Source of the DNA: Rickettsia canadensis str. McKiel | GTDB lineage: Bacteria > Pseudomonadota > Alphaproteobacteria > Rickettsiales > Rickettsiaceae | DNA: 64,000 bases | Reading direction: 5' to 3' | NCBI RefSeq assembly: GCF_000014345.1 | Contig: NC_009879.1 | Span: forward strand, 883,501-947,500 | Part shown: positions 31,200 to 41,759 of the stretch, piece by piece | Layout: every line of letters begins with the position of its first letter | Position numbering within the stretch: position 1 is the first letter of the stretch | Made by a program: the position numbers and the translations under genes | The notes under the pieces: model-generated | What the model saw: the letters and a program-made list of their open reading frames with translations, nothing else | What the model was told of the DNA's origin: nothing | Database searches by the model: none

Positions 31200-31212
31200 G
31201 TTTATATAATCT

Positions 31213-32745
31213 TTAAATCTCTTCTATTCTTGGAAATATTATAGTAGGTTCTAAAATAGCAGCTCCTACAGTTAAAGCATAATCACGCACTAAATGCTTA
31301 AATAGACGCTCTTTTTTATTTACCCCTAACTGATCAAGCATTTTGTTTGCTGAAGTCGGCACGAAAGGTTGAAGCATTATCGCAATATAGCGTAAAACCT
31401 CTAGTAAAGCATATAACACCTCTAACATCTTATCGTGATCAGTTTTTTTCAAATTCCAAGGAGCTTTATTATCAATATAGATATTTGCCTCTTCGGCCAA
31501 ATTAATAATATTCTCAAGAATCTTATTAACTTCAGTTTTTTCCATCAATAAAATATTCTGTTCAGCGCATTTAATTGCAGCTTTTAAAATCGGTAGCGTA
31601 TATATCTTATCTATAACGCTTTGCGTAAGTAGCGGCACTTTGCCATCATTATTTTTATAAACAAAAGCCGTAGTACGCTGCAATAAATTACCAATTTTGT
31701 TTGATAACTCACTATTGATACGAGTAATTAAATTACTACGGGCAAAATTACCGTCGGCACCAAAAGTTACTTCACGCATCAAAAAATACCTAACCTGATC
31801 AACGCCAAATTCATCAATTAACTTAATCGGATCAATGGTATTCCCAAGAGATTTAGAAATTTTTTGTCCCTCATTGGTCCACCAACCATGAGCCATAATC
31901 GTTTTCGGCAGAGGAATTTTAGCAGCCATTAAGAAAGCAGGCCAATAAACTGCATGAAAACGTAATATATCTTTACCAACTACATGTAAAGCAGCTGGCC
32001 AAAATTTACCGTAATTACTTTGTTCATCAGGATAACCAAGTGCTGAAATATAATTAGCAAGGGCATCAAGCCAAACATAAATTACATGTTTTTCATTATT
32101 CGGGACTTTTATTCCCCAGTTAAAAGTAGTACGTGATACCGATAAGTCTTTTAAGCCCGATTTCACAAAGTTAATTACTTCGTTACGCCTTGATATAGGT
32201 CTAATAAAATCAGGGTTTAGCTCATAAAGCTCAAGCAATTTATCTTGCCATTTTGAAAGATTAAAGAAGTAGCTAGGCTCTTTAACCCATTCAACCGAGG
32301 CGCCCGTCGGTGCTAAGCCATCACTCGTAAGTTCCGACTCATCATAAAAAGCTTCATCCCGTACTGCATACCACCCTTCATAAAAACCCTTATAAATAGT
32401 ACCGTTATCTAGTAATTTCTGCCAAAAAACAGCTACAGCTTCTTTATGTCTATTTTCCGTTGTTCTAATAAAATCATCATTAGAAATATGCATAGAGGTC
32501 ATGAGATGACGAAAATTCTCGGAGATCTGATCAGTAAATTGTTGAGGATCGATATTTTTATTAATAGCTGCTTTTTCTACTTTCTGCCCATGCTCATCAG
32601 TACCTGTTAGCAATATTACCTCGAAGCCGCAAAGACGCATAAAACGGGCAATTACGTCACTAACAACACTGGTATAAGCATGGCCAATATGTGGAACATT
32701 GTTAACATAATATATAGGGGTCGTGATATAATAAGTATTCTTCAT
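31213..32745 (-). CDS. metG: Methionyl-tRNA synthetase
   Basis: Class I synthetase that charges tRNA-Met. The HIGH motif is PHIGHAYT (HIGH at 19-22) within [20 protein letters not shown]. The KMSKS loop reads KISKSLGN near residue 299. [16 protein letters not shown] and [12 protein letters not shown] are typical. The anticodon-binding helical domain ends near residue 510. The connective peptide lacks the zinc-binding cysteines of the E. coli enzyme, and there is no C-terminal EMAP/Trbp domain, as usual for alphaproteobacteria. The start overlaps the tmk stop by four bases, so the two are translationally coupled. Confidence 0.97.
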   Translation of the reverse strand: MKNTYYITTPIYYVNNVPHIGHAYTSVVSDVIARFMRLCGFEVILLTGTDEHGQKVEKAAINKNIDPQQFTDQISENFRHLMTSMHISNDDFIRTTENRHKEAVAVFWQKLLDNGTIYKGFYEGWYAVRDEAFYDESELTSDGLAPTGASVEWVKEPSYFFNLSKWQDKLLELYELNPDFIRPISRRNEVINFVKSGLKDLSVSRTTFNWGIKVPNNEKHVIYVWLDALANYISALGYPDEQSNYGKFWPAALHVVGKDILRFHAVYWPAFLMAAKIPLPKTIMAHGWWTNEGQKISKSLGNTIDPIKLIDEFGVDQVRYFLMREVTFGADGNFARSNLITRINSELSNKIGNLLQRTTAFVYKNNDGKVPLLTQSVIDKIYTLPILKAAIKCAEQNILLMEKTEVNKILENIINLAEEANIYIDNKAPWNLKKTDHDKMLEVLYALLEVLRYIAIMLQPFVPTSANKMLDQLGVNKKERLFKHLVRDYALTVGAAILEPTIIFPRIEEI

Positions 32746-33353
32746 AAATGCTTTTTTATTAACTCATGTACTTCAAGCATACTTAAATCTGAAGCTTTAA
32801 TTGTCTTTATTCTCGCGGGAAATCTATTACTTAATTCTTTAAAGCAATCATAGATTTTGTTATAAAAATCTATACCTCTTATGTCAAATTTATTACTCAT
32901 ATTACGTAAATTTACTCTCTTAATAGCAGTATCCGGTTCTACGTCAATAAAGAAAGTAATATCCGGCATAAGAGGAGGCATTAAAGTTTTGTGCAGATTA
33001 TATACTAAATCTATGCCGTTTTCCAGCTCTAATCCTTGATAGCATGCCGTTGAGTCAAGGAATCTATCGCATATTACGATATACCCCTCTTTCAGAACCG
33101 GTATAATCTTCCGGACCATATGATCATAACGTGCTGCCATAGCTTGTAATAACTCAGACATTGGCAGTAATTCTTCATGCACTAGAATTTCACGCATTTT
33201 TTCGGATACGATAGTACCGCCAACTTCACGAGTTAAAATAACGGGAGTATTTTGAGATTTTAAATATTCATAGAGCATTTGAGATTGGGTAGATTTACCA
33301 CTACCCTCCCCTCCCTCAAACGTAATAAACTTTCCTTGTGTCAAATTATTCAT
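32742..33353 (-). CDS. tmk: Thymidylate kinase
   Basis: Phosphorylates dTMP to dTDP. The P-loop is [12 protein letters not shown] (13-24). The dTMP-binding segment is TREVGGT, where the usual sequence is TREPGGT; Pro is replaced by Val, with the rest kept. The DRX motif is CDRFLDST. The length of 203 aa is normal. The first gene of tmk-metG-tatD. Confidence 0.96.
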   Translation of the reverse strand: MNNLTQGKFITFEGGEGSGKSTQSQMLYEYLKSQNTPVILTREVGGTIVSEKMREILVHEELLPMSELLQAMAARYDHMVRKIIPVLKEGYIVICDRFLDSTACYQGLELENGIDLVYNLHKTLMPPLMPDITFFIDVEPDTAIKRVNLRNMSNKFDIRGIDFYNKIYDCFKELSNRFPARIKTIKASDLSMLEVHELIKKHL

Positions 33354-33439
33354 GAATATCAGTCATTTTGAAAACTTAATAAAGAATGTGCTATTTCTGC
33401 GGAAAACTTACCCAGCATAGATTGTAAAAAGCTGCTCAA

Positions 33440-33560
33440 TATCATTCCCGCTTACGTGGAAATCCAGTAAAATACATATAGATTTATTTTTTATATGTTT
33501 ATTTTACGTACCAATCTAAGGTTAATTTCTGGATTCCTGCTTTCGCAGGAATGACATAGG
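33440..33560. repeat. RPE upstream of the MFS gene
   Basis: The left arm ATCATTCCCGCTTACGTGGA leads to AATCCAGTAAAATACATATA. The core has TTTTTTATATGTTTATTTTACG. The right arm is CTGGATTCCTGCTTTCGCAG then GAATGACATAGG. It belongs to the same subfamily as 5093-5213, 40300-40455 and 44675-44744. Confidence 0.75.
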
Positions 33561-33660
33561 GAAATAACTAATCATTTTTATAACAATAATATCTCTTAAA
33601 AAAATATTTACAAGGAAGATTATATACTTATAATACGTTCAAATTTTAAATTATTAATAC

Positions 33661-34998
33661 ATGAATAATTTGTTAAGCAAAAGGGATTTGTCAATCTTAA
33701 TCGGTAATGCAATGGATCATTTCGATACTGCACTTTATGGGTGTCTTGCACCGTTACTTGCCGGTATTTTCTTTCCAAATTATGATAAAGTCGTAGCCTT
33801 AATACTTACCTATAGCGTTCTTGCTACCTCTTTATTTACACGGCCAATTGGTGCTTATTTTTTTGGTGTTATTGCTAAAAAATACAGCGGGATTTTTGCG
33901 TTGTCTCATTCTTTGATTGGAGTTGCTTTTAGCACTGCTCTAATTGGTCTAATCCCTTCTCATGCCCGAATAGGCTGGCTTGCACCACTATTATTAGTTG
34001 TGCTTAGAACATTTCAAGGATTATATTCCGAGGGTGAATGTACTATTGCTAAATTATATATTTTAGAAAATAAAGACGAAACAAAAGCATTTAAGGCTTC
34101 TTACCTTTATCAAACCTCTACTATGGTCGGTATTATTCTTGCTTCCTTTATCAGCACTATAGTTTTAAATATAGATTATAATGAATATTGGCGTTTATGT
34201 TTTATATTCGGGGGGTTTACAGCTCTTGTAGGTTATTTTTTAAGGAAGAGTGATTCTATTAGAGTAAGCCATTCACTGTCATTCCGCGACTCGATCGTGG
34301 CATCCAGTAAGAACCTTAAACAAACTAATACTGTAAGTTATTTTCTGAACCCTATGGTCAAGCCACATGATGACAATAAAGGTTTCTGGATTCCCGCTTT
34401 TGCGGGAATGACATTTTTACACGATCTCGTTACAATTTGGAACAATAAACTAAGCATTTTACGGGTTAGTTTTGCCGTAGGCTTCTCATATATGACTTAT
34501 ATAGTACCTTTTGTATTTATGAATAGTTTTATTTCTCTTATTACCGATATACCACTTGAAACCATGATGAAGTTTAATACTGAGTTTCTAATTTTCGATA
34601 TGGTTATGATTCTAATAATTGGACATCTAACTAAAAAACTACATTATCTTACAATACTAAGCAGCACTCTTATTATAATGAGTTTAAGTATAATTCCTTT
34701 ATGGTTATTCTTGAATAATTCATCTATATGGTATGTTAATTTTGTACGTATTTGGATTATAGTACTTGGAGTTAGTTTCTTAGCACCTTTAAATTGCTGG
34801 CTAAATGATTTGTTTAAAACCGCCGATAAATATATGCTAGTTGGTATCGGCAGTAGTATCGGCTCTTCACTAATCGGACGTCTTGTCCCTTCTACCTGTC
34901 TAACGCTTTGGCATGCAACAGGTAGCTCTTTGTCAATTGCGGTTTATATAACTGTAATATCTGCAATAACCTTATGGGCTGTGAGAGTGAGAAATTAA
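33661..34998 (+). CDS. MFS transporter of the ProP/MHS group, with RPE-derived loop
   Basis: Inner-membrane transporter with about 12 membrane segments. The beginning ILIGNAMDHFDTALYGCLAP (11-30) and SLFTRPIGAYFFG (57-69), followed by TM4 RTFQGLYSEGECTIAKLYI, match metabolite:H+ symporters of the ProP type. The signature after TM2 is weak (AKKYSGIFAL rather than GDRxGRR), so substrate cannot be named. The central loop, residues about 205-252, is foreign: SHSLSFRDSIVASS and GFWIPAFAGMTFLHD are the translation of two palindromic repeats at 34277-34415. The frame stays open. It is convergent with ubiA (four-base overlap of 3' ends). Confidence 0.85.
   Translation: MNNLLSKRDLSILIGNAMDHFDTALYGCLAPLLAGIFFPNYDKVVALILTYSVLATSLFTRPIGAYFFGVIAKKYSGIFALSHSLIGVAFSTALIGLIPSHARIGWLAPLLLVVLRTFQGLYSEGECTIAKLYILENKDETKAFKASYLYQTSTMVGIILASFISTIVLNIDYNEYWRLCFIFGGFTALVGYFLRKSDSIRVSHSLSFRDSIVASSKNLKQTNTVSYFLNPMVKPHDDNKGFWIPAFAGMTFLHDLVTIWNNKLSILRVSFAVGFSYMTYIVPFVFMNSFISLITDIPLETMMKFNTEFLIFDMVMILIIGHLTKKLHYLTILSSTLIIMSLSIIPLWLFLNNSSIWYVNFVRIWIIVLGVSFLAPLNCWLNDLFKTADKYMLVGIGSSIGSSLIGRLVPSTCLTLWHATGSSLSIAVYITVISAITLWAVRVRN
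34277..34415. repeat. Two RPEs of different type, in frame inside the MFS gene
   Basis: Element one (34277-34374): GTCATTCCGCGACTCGATCG on the left and CCTATGGTCAAGCCACATGA on the right, the type also in ubiB and ccmF. Element two (34380-34415): TTTCTGGATTCCCGCTTTTG then CGGGAATGACATT, the type seen in intergenic RPEs. They lie side by side in the predicted central cytoplasmic loop. Confidence 0.8.
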
Positions 34999-35852
34999 TA
35001 AAAATTCAAACTCAATAATATACCGACATAATTATTAGCTCTGAACCTTGTTATGCAATTAGCAGGGTTTTGAATTTCTAGAGTTGCTACTTGTAATATC
35101 AATAAAATCAAAGCAGCTAAGATAGGTAGATAGTTGATATTATGATTAGCTATCTTTGTTGCTAGAATAAATAACAATATAAAACCTATATAACATATAT
35201 AAAGCCAAAACTTATAATGCTTGTTCTCTAAATATACGCTTAATGATTTCACTCCTATTTTCTTATCGTCTTTTATATCCATAAAGCCATAAATCGTATC
35301 ATAGCCGGTTGCCCAAAAACAGCATGCTAAATACATAATAATTGCTGTCACATCAAGCTTATCCTGAACTGCCGCATAAGCTATTAACGCTCCTAGATTA
35401 AAGGTAAATCCCATAAATATTTGCGGGAAGTAGGTAATACGTTTCATTAACGGGTATATGCTAATCATTATTACTGCAAAAAACCCAGTATATATAGCTG
35501 TTTTACTTAAAAGTAATAAAATAAAAAACGAGATAATGCTAAGAATAAAGAATATAAACATAGCATAAGCAACAGATAAAGCACCGCTTGCTAAAGGTCG
35601 ATCTTTAGTTCTTGCTACATGCTTATCAAATTTCCGATCAAATATATCATTAATAATACATCCACTACTTCTAGTCGTTATACTTCCTAAAATAAATAGC
35701 GGTAATAAATGAGCTAACTCTGTGTTAGAAGGATTTGTCAGTAATAATCCAAATAAAGCAGGAAAAAAAACTAGCAAATAAGCTACCGGCTTATCTACCC
35801 GCATTAATTTTAAAGTAAGTAAAAGTTTATTTAGCATTACTATATTCTTCAA
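34995..35852 (-). CDS. ubiA: 4-hydroxybenzoate polyprenyltransferase UbiA
   Basis: Membrane prenyltransferase that joins the polyprenyl tail to 4-hydroxybenzoate in ubiquinone synthesis. The two aspartate-rich Mg-binding motifs are present: NDIFDRKFDKHVARTKDRPL (first, about 68-87) and DIKDDKKIGVKS (second, about 193-204). Eight or so hydrophobic segments span the rest. The N-terminal LMRVDKPVAYLLVFFPALFG is typical. The first ATG is at 35852; MLNKLLL at 35837 is an equal alternative. The 3' end overlaps the convergent MFS gene by four bases. Confidence 0.95.
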   Translation of the reverse strand: MKNIVMLNKLLLTLKLMRVDKPVAYLLVFFPALFGLLLTNPSNTELAHLLPLFILGSITTRSSGCIINDIFDRKFDKHVARTKDRPLASGALSVAYAMFIFFILSIISFFILLLLSKTAIYTGFFAVIMISIYPLMKRITYFPQIFMGFTFNLGALIAYAAVQDKLDVTAIIMYLACCFWATGYDTIYGFMDIKDDKKIGVKSLSVYLENKHYKFWLYICYIGFILLFILATKIANHNINYLPILAALILLILQVATLEIQNPANCITRFRANNYVGILLSLNFY

Positions 35853-35919
35853 TTTAAATAAATATAGATATTATACATAATATAAAAATACGCTAAAAAA
35901 TAAAGCTACTAGATTTTAT

Positions 35920-36780
35920 GGTCAAAAAATTAAAATACGATTTTTTAGTAAAAATAATAATGACCGATCCGTTAGCAGCCAAAGCATTTCTAGAATATTA
36001 TTCTGATGATTTTAAGAACTTAGTAGATTTGTCAAGAATAGTAAATAGAGAAAGAAAACTACATAGAGGAATCTTTAAATAAGAAATATAGTGATATAGT
36101 ATATAAAATTAGTACTAAGAGTAAAGAAGAAGCATTTTTATATACTGATTCAATCAAAAGTTGACGTTGATTATTGGACGGCTTTGCAGTTGGTTATGGG
36201 CAATATATACGTTATTATTATGTGAAAGACATAAGACAGGAAGAAATAAATTGCCACTAGTTTATAATGCTCCCAAAATCTATGGAGCTTATTCAGTGGT
36301 AGCACGATGGCAAAAAAATTAATGACACAGACTATAAACCAGTTGATTTGCAAGCTAAGATGATGAAATTGTAAAGAAAAAGCATTTAGGTATGTTAGAA
36401 TATATGATGAAGTATATCCATATGTGGGATATGATAACACTATGGGAGAAATTTTTAACAGAGTTTAAACATATTAATATTTGACAAAGAGAAAGGTTAT
36501 ATTTATAGGTCATTTTTACACTGACACAAAATTATCAGAACAGAAACAACCGGAATTAGTACAAGTATTTACTAAGCATTCATCATCTAAATATAAGTAT
36601 ATCGTTATGCAAACTATAGCGCAAAATATGCAGGAAAATATATGATACAAGGAAGACAAGAAGATAATTAAAGATAGGAGAGGCTAAAGGTGAGCATAAT
36701 CAAGCAGTAATAATAGCAACAAGGCCTATTATATCGCTGATCTTACCAGTCTTAAAGACATCTTTATTTGTTAAATTGTA
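35920..36780 (+). pseudogene. Rpn/transposase_31-family (PD-(D/E)XK) relic
   Basis: Pieces read in order: TDPLAAKAFLEYYSDDFKNL, VDLSRI, KYSDIVYKISTKSKEEAFL, QSKVDYW, LLCERHKTGRNKLPLV, then MMKYIHMWDMITLWEKFLTE, EYV-type ends, and YDTRKTRR/GEAKGEHNQA. This is the layout of the Rpn recombination-promoting nuclease family (COG5464), common and usually broken in Rickettsia: DxxFK.xL..P, DL.Y, HQS. Several frameshifts make it inactive. Confidence 0.65.
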
Positions 36781-36784
36781 AAAA

Positions 36785-36970
36785 GTGATTTTTTATATAA
36801 GTTTTAAAAACTGTAATAATTGTACAAGCACCTCTTGCACAAATTCTAAATCTCCATATCTTCCAAAAGCAAAGTAACGTTTCTGTTGTAATAATGACGA
36901 AAAAGCAATGTATATATTGTCATAATCGCATATAACCTTTATAATAACATTCTTGAATCAACTACAAAAT
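36785..36970 (-). pseudogene. Short unrecognised relic before valS
   Basis: The minus strand reads [20 protein letters not shown] then FGRYGDLEFVQEVLVQLLQF, a protein-like stretch of about 45 residues. I do not recognise it. The valS promoter must also lie here. Confidence 0.2.
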
Positions 36971-36972
36971 CT

Positions 36973-39414
36973 ATGAAAGCATTTCCAAAAAATTATAATT
37001 TTACAGAAAATGAAAAAAAATGGCAGAGAATTTGGCAAGAAAAACAAATTTATGCTTATGATCCAAATATTTCAAAAGAAGAAACTTATATAGTTGATAC
37101 GCCGCCTCCAACTGTTTCAGGACAACTACACATTGGTCATGTTTACAGCTATACGCAAACTGATTTTATTGTACGATTTCAGCGTATGATAGGCAAAAAT
37201 ATCTTTTATCCTATGGGTTTTGACGATAACGGACTACCGACTGAGAGACTTGTTGAAAAGCAGAAGCAGATCAAAGCTTATAATATTGGAAGAAATAAAT
37301 TTATACAAATTTGTGAAGAGGTAGTAGCAAGTGAAGAAGAAAAATTTAGAGGTCTATTGAACAAAATAGCCTTATCGGTTGATTGGAGTTTAGAGTACCA
37401 AACTATCAGTCCGTTATCTCAGAAAATATCGCAAATGTCTTTTCTTGATTTAGTTAAGAGAGGCGAAATATACCGCAATGATCAACCTATATTATGGGAT
37501 CCAGTAGACGGTACTGCTCTTGCTCAAGCCGATATTAAGGACACTGAAAACTCCTCCCTCATGAATTATATCACTTTTAAAACCGAGCAAGGAGAGCCGC
37601 TTACTATAGCAACTACAAGACCTGAGTTATTACCAGCTTGCGTAGCCGTATTTTACCACCCTGACGATAGACATTATAAGCATCTAGCAGGTAAATTTGT
37701 TATAACTCCACTTTTTAAAGATAAAGTTCCACTGCTTGCTGATCCTTTAGTACAACAAGATAAAGGTACAGGATTAGTTATGTGCTGCACGTTTGGTGAT
37801 CAAACGGATATTACTTGGTGGAAAACACATAATCTACCTTTAAAAACTATTATCACCAAAAAAGGTACGATAGACTTCCCTAATGATATAGGTATAGACC
37901 GATTGAAAATTAAAGAAGCTCGAGCAAAAATAATAGATATTTTAAAAGAGCAGAATTTACTTATTAAACAAGAAGAAATAACTCATATTGTAAAATGTGC
38001 CGAGAGGTCAGGTTCACCACTGGAAATTTTAACCATGCCACAATGGTTTGTTAAAACGATATCACATAAAGAAGCATTACTTAAAAGAGCAAATGAGCTA
38101 AATTGGCATCCTAAAAATATGAAGATTCGTTTAGAAAATTGGATTAATGCCATTAGCTGGGATTGGTGTATAAGTAGGCAGCGTTGTTTCGGTGTACCAT
38201 TTCCTGTTTGGTACTCTAAAAGAGTAGGAGAAGAAGGTAAGATTTTATATGCCGATATTGCACAGCTACCAGTTGATCCCTTAAGAGATTTACCCATTGG
38301 TTATAGTAGAGATGAAGTTGAACCTGATCTAGACGTCATGGATACTTGGGCCACAAGCTCTGTTTCGCCGCAACTTTCAACTCATGGCATCTCTGATGAT
38401 TTCGCTATTAATAAAAATAGGCACGATAAATTATTTCCGATGGATTTAAGACCTCAAGCACACGAAATTATCAGGACTTGGGCATTCTATACTATCCTAA
38501 AAGCACATCTACATCAAAATACTTTGCCGTGGAAAAATATCATGGTAAGTGGTTGGTGTTTAGCTGAAGATCGAAGTAAAATGTCAAAATCTAAGGGCAA
38601 TGTGTTAGTTCCTGAAAAGCTACTAGAACAGTACGGTTCTGACGTAATACGCTATTGGTCGGCAAATTCAAAACTAGGTGCTGATACCGCCTACTCGGAA
38701 GACGTTATGAAAAACGGCAAACGACTAGTTAATAAGTTGTGGAATGCTGCTAAATTCGTTTCTATTCATTTGCATAAATTAAAAGATCAAGACAAAAAAG
38801 CAAAGCTTTTAGAGGTTAAAGAAATAATCACTAACGAGTTTGATAAATGGATGATTAATAAGTTAGTAGAGCTAGTGAATGCAGTAACAAATGAGTTACA
38901 AAACTACGAATATGCAAATGCTATGCATCTGACAGAAAAATTCTTTTTGGCAGTATTTTGTGATAATTATTTAGAGATTAGTAAAACACGAGCTTATGAT
39001 GAAGACAATAAAAACCTTAGCGGACAATATAGCAGCATATTAACTTTATATCATGTGATGCAAACATTACTAAAACTATTTGCACCTTTCATGCCTCATA
39101 TTACCGAAGAATTATACCAAATATTATACAATGATAAAGAATCTATCCATATAAAAGGTACCTTTGCTAACCATGATAATTTACATTACAATATAGATAC
39201 AAAACAAGCAGAAGGGATGCTTAAAATCCTAGATATCGTCAGAAAATTCAAAGCCGAGAAGAATTTATCTATAAAAGCTCCTATAAAATTGCTTAAAATT
39301 AGTGGCATAGTATTATCTGAAGAATTAGCAGAAGATTTAAAAAATGTCACATCAGCAGAAGAAATAAAATTTGAGATTCAAGATAATAAAATTAAAATCG
39401 ATATTATCATTTAA
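36973..39414 (+). CDS. valS: Valyl-tRNA synthetase (short, archaeal-type)
   Basis: Class I synthetase that charges tRNA-Val and edits threonine. The HIGH motif is HIGHVYSY (53-60) in the stretch [16 protein letters not shown]. The KMSKS loop SKMSKSKGN lies near 535-543. The editing domain includes [19 protein letters not shown]. At 813 aa it is about 130 residues shorter than usual bacterial ValRS and lacks the long C-terminal coiled coil. It is established in the literature that Rickettsia ValRS groups with archaeal enzymes, an ancient gene replacement, and this protein fits in length and motif style. Flanked on both sides by relic DNA. Confidence 0.95.
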   Translation: MKAFPKNYNFTENEKKWQRIWQEKQIYAYDPNISKEETYIVDTPPPTVSGQLHIGHVYSYTQTDFIVRFQRMIGKNIFYPMGFDDNGLPTERLVEKQKQIKAYNIGRNKFIQICEEVVASEEEKFRGLLNKIALSVDWSLEYQTISPLSQKISQMSFLDLVKRGEIYRNDQPILWDPVDGTALAQADIKDTENSSLMNYITFKTEQGEPLTIATTRPELLPACVAVFYHPDDRHYKHLAGKFVITPLFKDKVPLLADPLVQQDKGTGLVMCCTFGDQTDITWWKTHNLPLKTIITKKGTIDFPNDIGIDRLKIKEARAKIIDILKEQNLLIKQEEITHIVKCAERSGSPLEILTMPQWFVKTISHKEALLKRANELNWHPKNMKIRLENWINAISWDWCISRQRCFGVPFPVWYSKRVGEEGKILYADIAQLPVDPLRDLPIGYSRDEVEPDLDVMDTWATSSVSPQLSTHGISDDFAINKNRHDKLFPMDLRPQAHEIIRTWAFYTILKAHLHQNTLPWKNIMVSGWCLAEDRSKMSKSKGNVLVPEKLLEQYGSDVIRYWSANSKLGADTAYSEDVMKNGKRLVNKLWNAAKFVSIHLHKLKDQDKKAKLLEVKEIITNEFDKWMINKLVELVNAVTNELQNYEYANAMHLTEKFFLAVFCDNYLEISKTRAYDEDNKNLSGQYSSILTLYHVMQTLLKLFAPFMPHITEELYQILYNDKESIHIKGTFANHDNLHYNIDTKQAEGMLKILDIVRKFKAEKNLSIKAPIKLLKISGIVLSEELAEDLKNVTSAEEIKFEIQDNKIKIDIII

Positions 39415-39549
39415 AAATATTTTAGGCTTAATTCTTATTATTTTTGCCGGCATATTTTTTATACATACTTTATATTTATAGCATGATTAGCAATATGTAC
39501 TGTTAAGTAATGAACAAGTAAAAATACAGAATTAGCGAGAAAAAAGCAA

Positions 39550-40160
39550 TTACTCTTTATCAGCTAATGAAAGACACTCATGAGCTACTTAGTTAAGAAT
39601 AATATTAATTATTGGATAGAATACGGAACTATACTTGGTGCAGTAAGACATAATGCCTTTTAATGATGATTTAGATATCGGTATTATGCATGAAAACGAA
39701 ATACGTCTACAACAAAATATATTAACGCAACTTGAGTAGTTCGGTTATACTGTTTCCTACAAGAGAGCTTATAATATATGTAAGGGTATTGAGATATTTT
39801 CATAAGGAGAGCACTCAATTTATATATACTAATTTTTAACCGCTCGAAATAAGTATCCAAAGAGTTCATTTATGATATGAATTATACCCATTAAAAAAAC
39901 ATAAATGTGCTAGTATATAGGTTTATGGTCCAGCTGATCCTAAGGGAACCTAAATAGGCAATATTCGGAATGGGATAAAGTACGCAGTGATGGAACATTC
40001 CCATAGCTTACATTTGCTTTTTTATCGAATATCGAGCAAAAAACAAAATTTATACTCACACTGGAATTATTAAAATCACTCAGCTGCTTAAACCGCTAGA
40101 AGATACAGTTAATATAGTAAATTTAGCCACACTTAGTAATATGTGCTAGGATACAGCTTA
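39550..40160 (+). pseudogene. LicD-family nucleotidyltransferase-like relic
   Basis: Frames join as LMKDTHELL, then NNINYWIEYGTILGAVRH, FDDDLDIGIMHENE, ILTQLEQFGYTVSYKRAYNI, then QYSEWDKVRSDGTFP. The order W.(E/D)YGT.LGA.RH...PFDDDLDIG is the hallmark of LicD/fukutin proteins that add phosphodiester-linked groups such as phosphocholine to surface glycans. Stops and shifts break it everywhere. Confidence 0.55.
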
Positions 40161-40299
40161 TAATTAAATATCGAGCTGATTATAACTATTCCGACATTTA
40201 GAATGGAATAGTTATATAATTTGCATATATAAATAAAGCTCACTATTGTTATTGATAATGTCATTTTTACTTCTAGCAGTGTTGTTGTATGAATCTGAT

Positions 40300-40455
40300 G
40301 TCATTCTAGCAACAGTGGGAATCTAGAAAAAATAACCTTAATATTGATACAAAATTATATATTACGTATAAGAAACTTGTTTTTATATTATAAAATAAAC
40401 GTATAAAAACAAGTTTCTTATAAGTTGCACTGGATTCCAGTTTTTGCAAAAATGT
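40300..40455. repeat. RPE between the LicD relic and the ATPase gene
   Basis: The left arm is ATGTCATTCTAGCAACAGTG then GGAATCTAGAAAAAATA. The long inner hairpin TATAAGAAACTTGTTTTTAT/ATAAAAACAAGTTTCTTATA is nearly perfect. The right arm is CACTGGATTCCAGTTTTTGC. Same subfamily as 33440-33560, with its own expanded core. Confidence 0.7.
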
Positions 40456-40458
40456 GCA

Positions 40459-41664
40459 TTAAATAAGTTGAGATAAAAAAGTAATAGCAGGTACTATCCA
40501 TAAGCCCGGTTTATCAAAGCAAGAATTGGAAATAGCTTGTTTATTTTGAATTACTTGAAAACTAAACTCAGGTTTAAGTAATTCATGAAAATATTTTAAA
40601 CTTGGAGAAACTATTGAATCACTTACTTTTGCTTCCACTAAAATCCAAGGTTTGTTATCCTTAGTTATGACTAAATCAACTTCACGTTTTTGCTTATCAC
40701 GAAGATAGTATAAACCAAAATCACCAAGCCCTGTTTCATTCCAAAAATATACGGTTTTTAAAAGGTGAGAAGCTACAAGATTTTCAAATTTTGCTCCTAT
40801 ATCTTTTATTTGTGACCAGTCCCAAAGATAATATTTAGGTTCTTTTATCAAGCTCCTTACAACATTTTTAGACCAAGGTTTGATCGCAAAACAATAATAG
40901 TGTTTTTCTAGCAAAGAGAGCCACCTTCTTATTGTTTGATCTGAAACTCTAACTTTGTTAGCAAGATTTGTATAACTTATTAATGAGCCTGCTTGCTCAT
41001 TTATAATAGTAGCAAGTAATTCTAACGCATAAATATTATTTATATCTTCAGTATTTCTTATATCTTCCCTAAATAATTGCTCAAATCTTTGATTACTCCA
41101 TATTCTATGAAATGTTGTAGTTGCTTTTAAATATGCTTCAGCAAATCCTCCAAAATTTAGTAGAGCTTCAAATTCATCGGTAGTAATATTTTTAGGACTT
41201 TTTATATAATCAATGTTATTATCAAAATTTTTAGCTATTTCAGATACCGATAACGGATGCACAGTTAAATTTATGTAGCGTCCCATTAGACTATCACCAC
41301 CTTTTTTATATATATTTAATTTAGCACTGCCGGTTATAATAAATTCAATATTGTCTCCAAATTTATCATAAAATCCTTTTACAAGATTTTTCCAATCTTT
41401 ATATTTATGAATTTCATCTAGTATTAAGCATGGTTTCTTATCAGATATAGTAGACAGTAGAGTTTCAACAAGTTCTATATGCTTGTTTAAGATTTTATTT
41501 CTATCTTCTAGATAATCCCAATTTAGGTAAATTGAATTAGGGTTAGGCTTAATTACTTGTTTTGATATTGTAGTTTTGCCTACTTGTCTTGCTCCACTTA
41601 TAAATACAAGCTTACCGTAATTTGTTAGATATTCTTCAACTTGCTTTTTATATAACCTGTCCAT
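40459..41664 (-). CDS. AAA_14/DUF4143-family ATPase
   Basis: Predicted P-loop ATPase with a C-terminal DUF4143 domain that has a restriction-endonuclease-like fold. Walker A is SGARQVGKTTISKQ, Walker B is CLILDEIHK, then ITGSAKLN (sensor) and the arginine-bearing MGRY. A winged-helix segment NLANKVRVSDQTIRRWLSLL follows. The tail has FENLVASHLL and LRDKQKREVDLVITK, with the E-x-D of the nuclease-like core. I chose ATG at 41664 (MDRLYKKQ) rather than 41724, because this is where family members start and the longer form would translate a palindrome (41699-41736). Such ATPases are abundant in prokaryotes but their role is unknown. A dead paralogue lies at 21150-22005. Confidence 0.85.
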   Translation of the reverse strand: MDRLYKKQVEEYLTNYGKLVFISGARQVGKTTISKQVIKPNPNSIYLNWDYLEDRNKILNKHIELVETLLSTISDKKPCLILDEIHKYKDWKNLVKGFYDKFGDNIEFIITGSAKLNIYKKGGDSLMGRYINLTVHPLSVSEIAKNFDNNIDYIKSPKNITTDEFEALLNFGGFAEAYLKATTTFHRIWSNQRFEQLFREDIRNTEDINNIYALELLATIINEQAGSLISYTNLANKVRVSDQTIRRWLSLLEKHYYCFAIKPWSKNVVRSLIKEPKYYLWDWSQIKDIGAKFENLVASHLLKTVYFWNETGLGDFGLYYLRDKQKREVDLVITKDNKPWILVEAKVSDSIVSPSLKYFHELLKPEFSFQVIQNKQAISNSCFDKPGLWIVPAITFLSQLI

Positions 41665-41698
41665 TATAATAACTCTATAGTTTATAAACATATTATAA

Positions 41699-41736
41699 GT
41701 AAATATCGAATTGGTCAAGACCATTTCGATATTTAC
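41699..41736. promoter_or_regulatory. 38-base palindrome between two divergent genes
   Basis: The sequence is GTAAATATCGAAT then TGGTC-AA-GACCA then TTTCGATATTTAC. The arms of 18 bases differ at one pair only. It lies between the ATPase start (41664, minus) and the rmuC start (41760, plus), where both promoters must be. A symmetric operator bound by a dimeric regulator is the likeliest reading. An RPE is less likely because sequence and size differ from the others. Confidence 0.5.
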
Positions 41737-41759
41737 AACGCAATGGTCACATAAAACAT

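Noticed and set aside
41665..41724. Longer N-terminus of the AAA_14 ATPase, starting at 41724
   Set aside because: The extra 20 residues are translated from a near-perfect palindrome and are not typical of the family; ATG 41664 is a better start.
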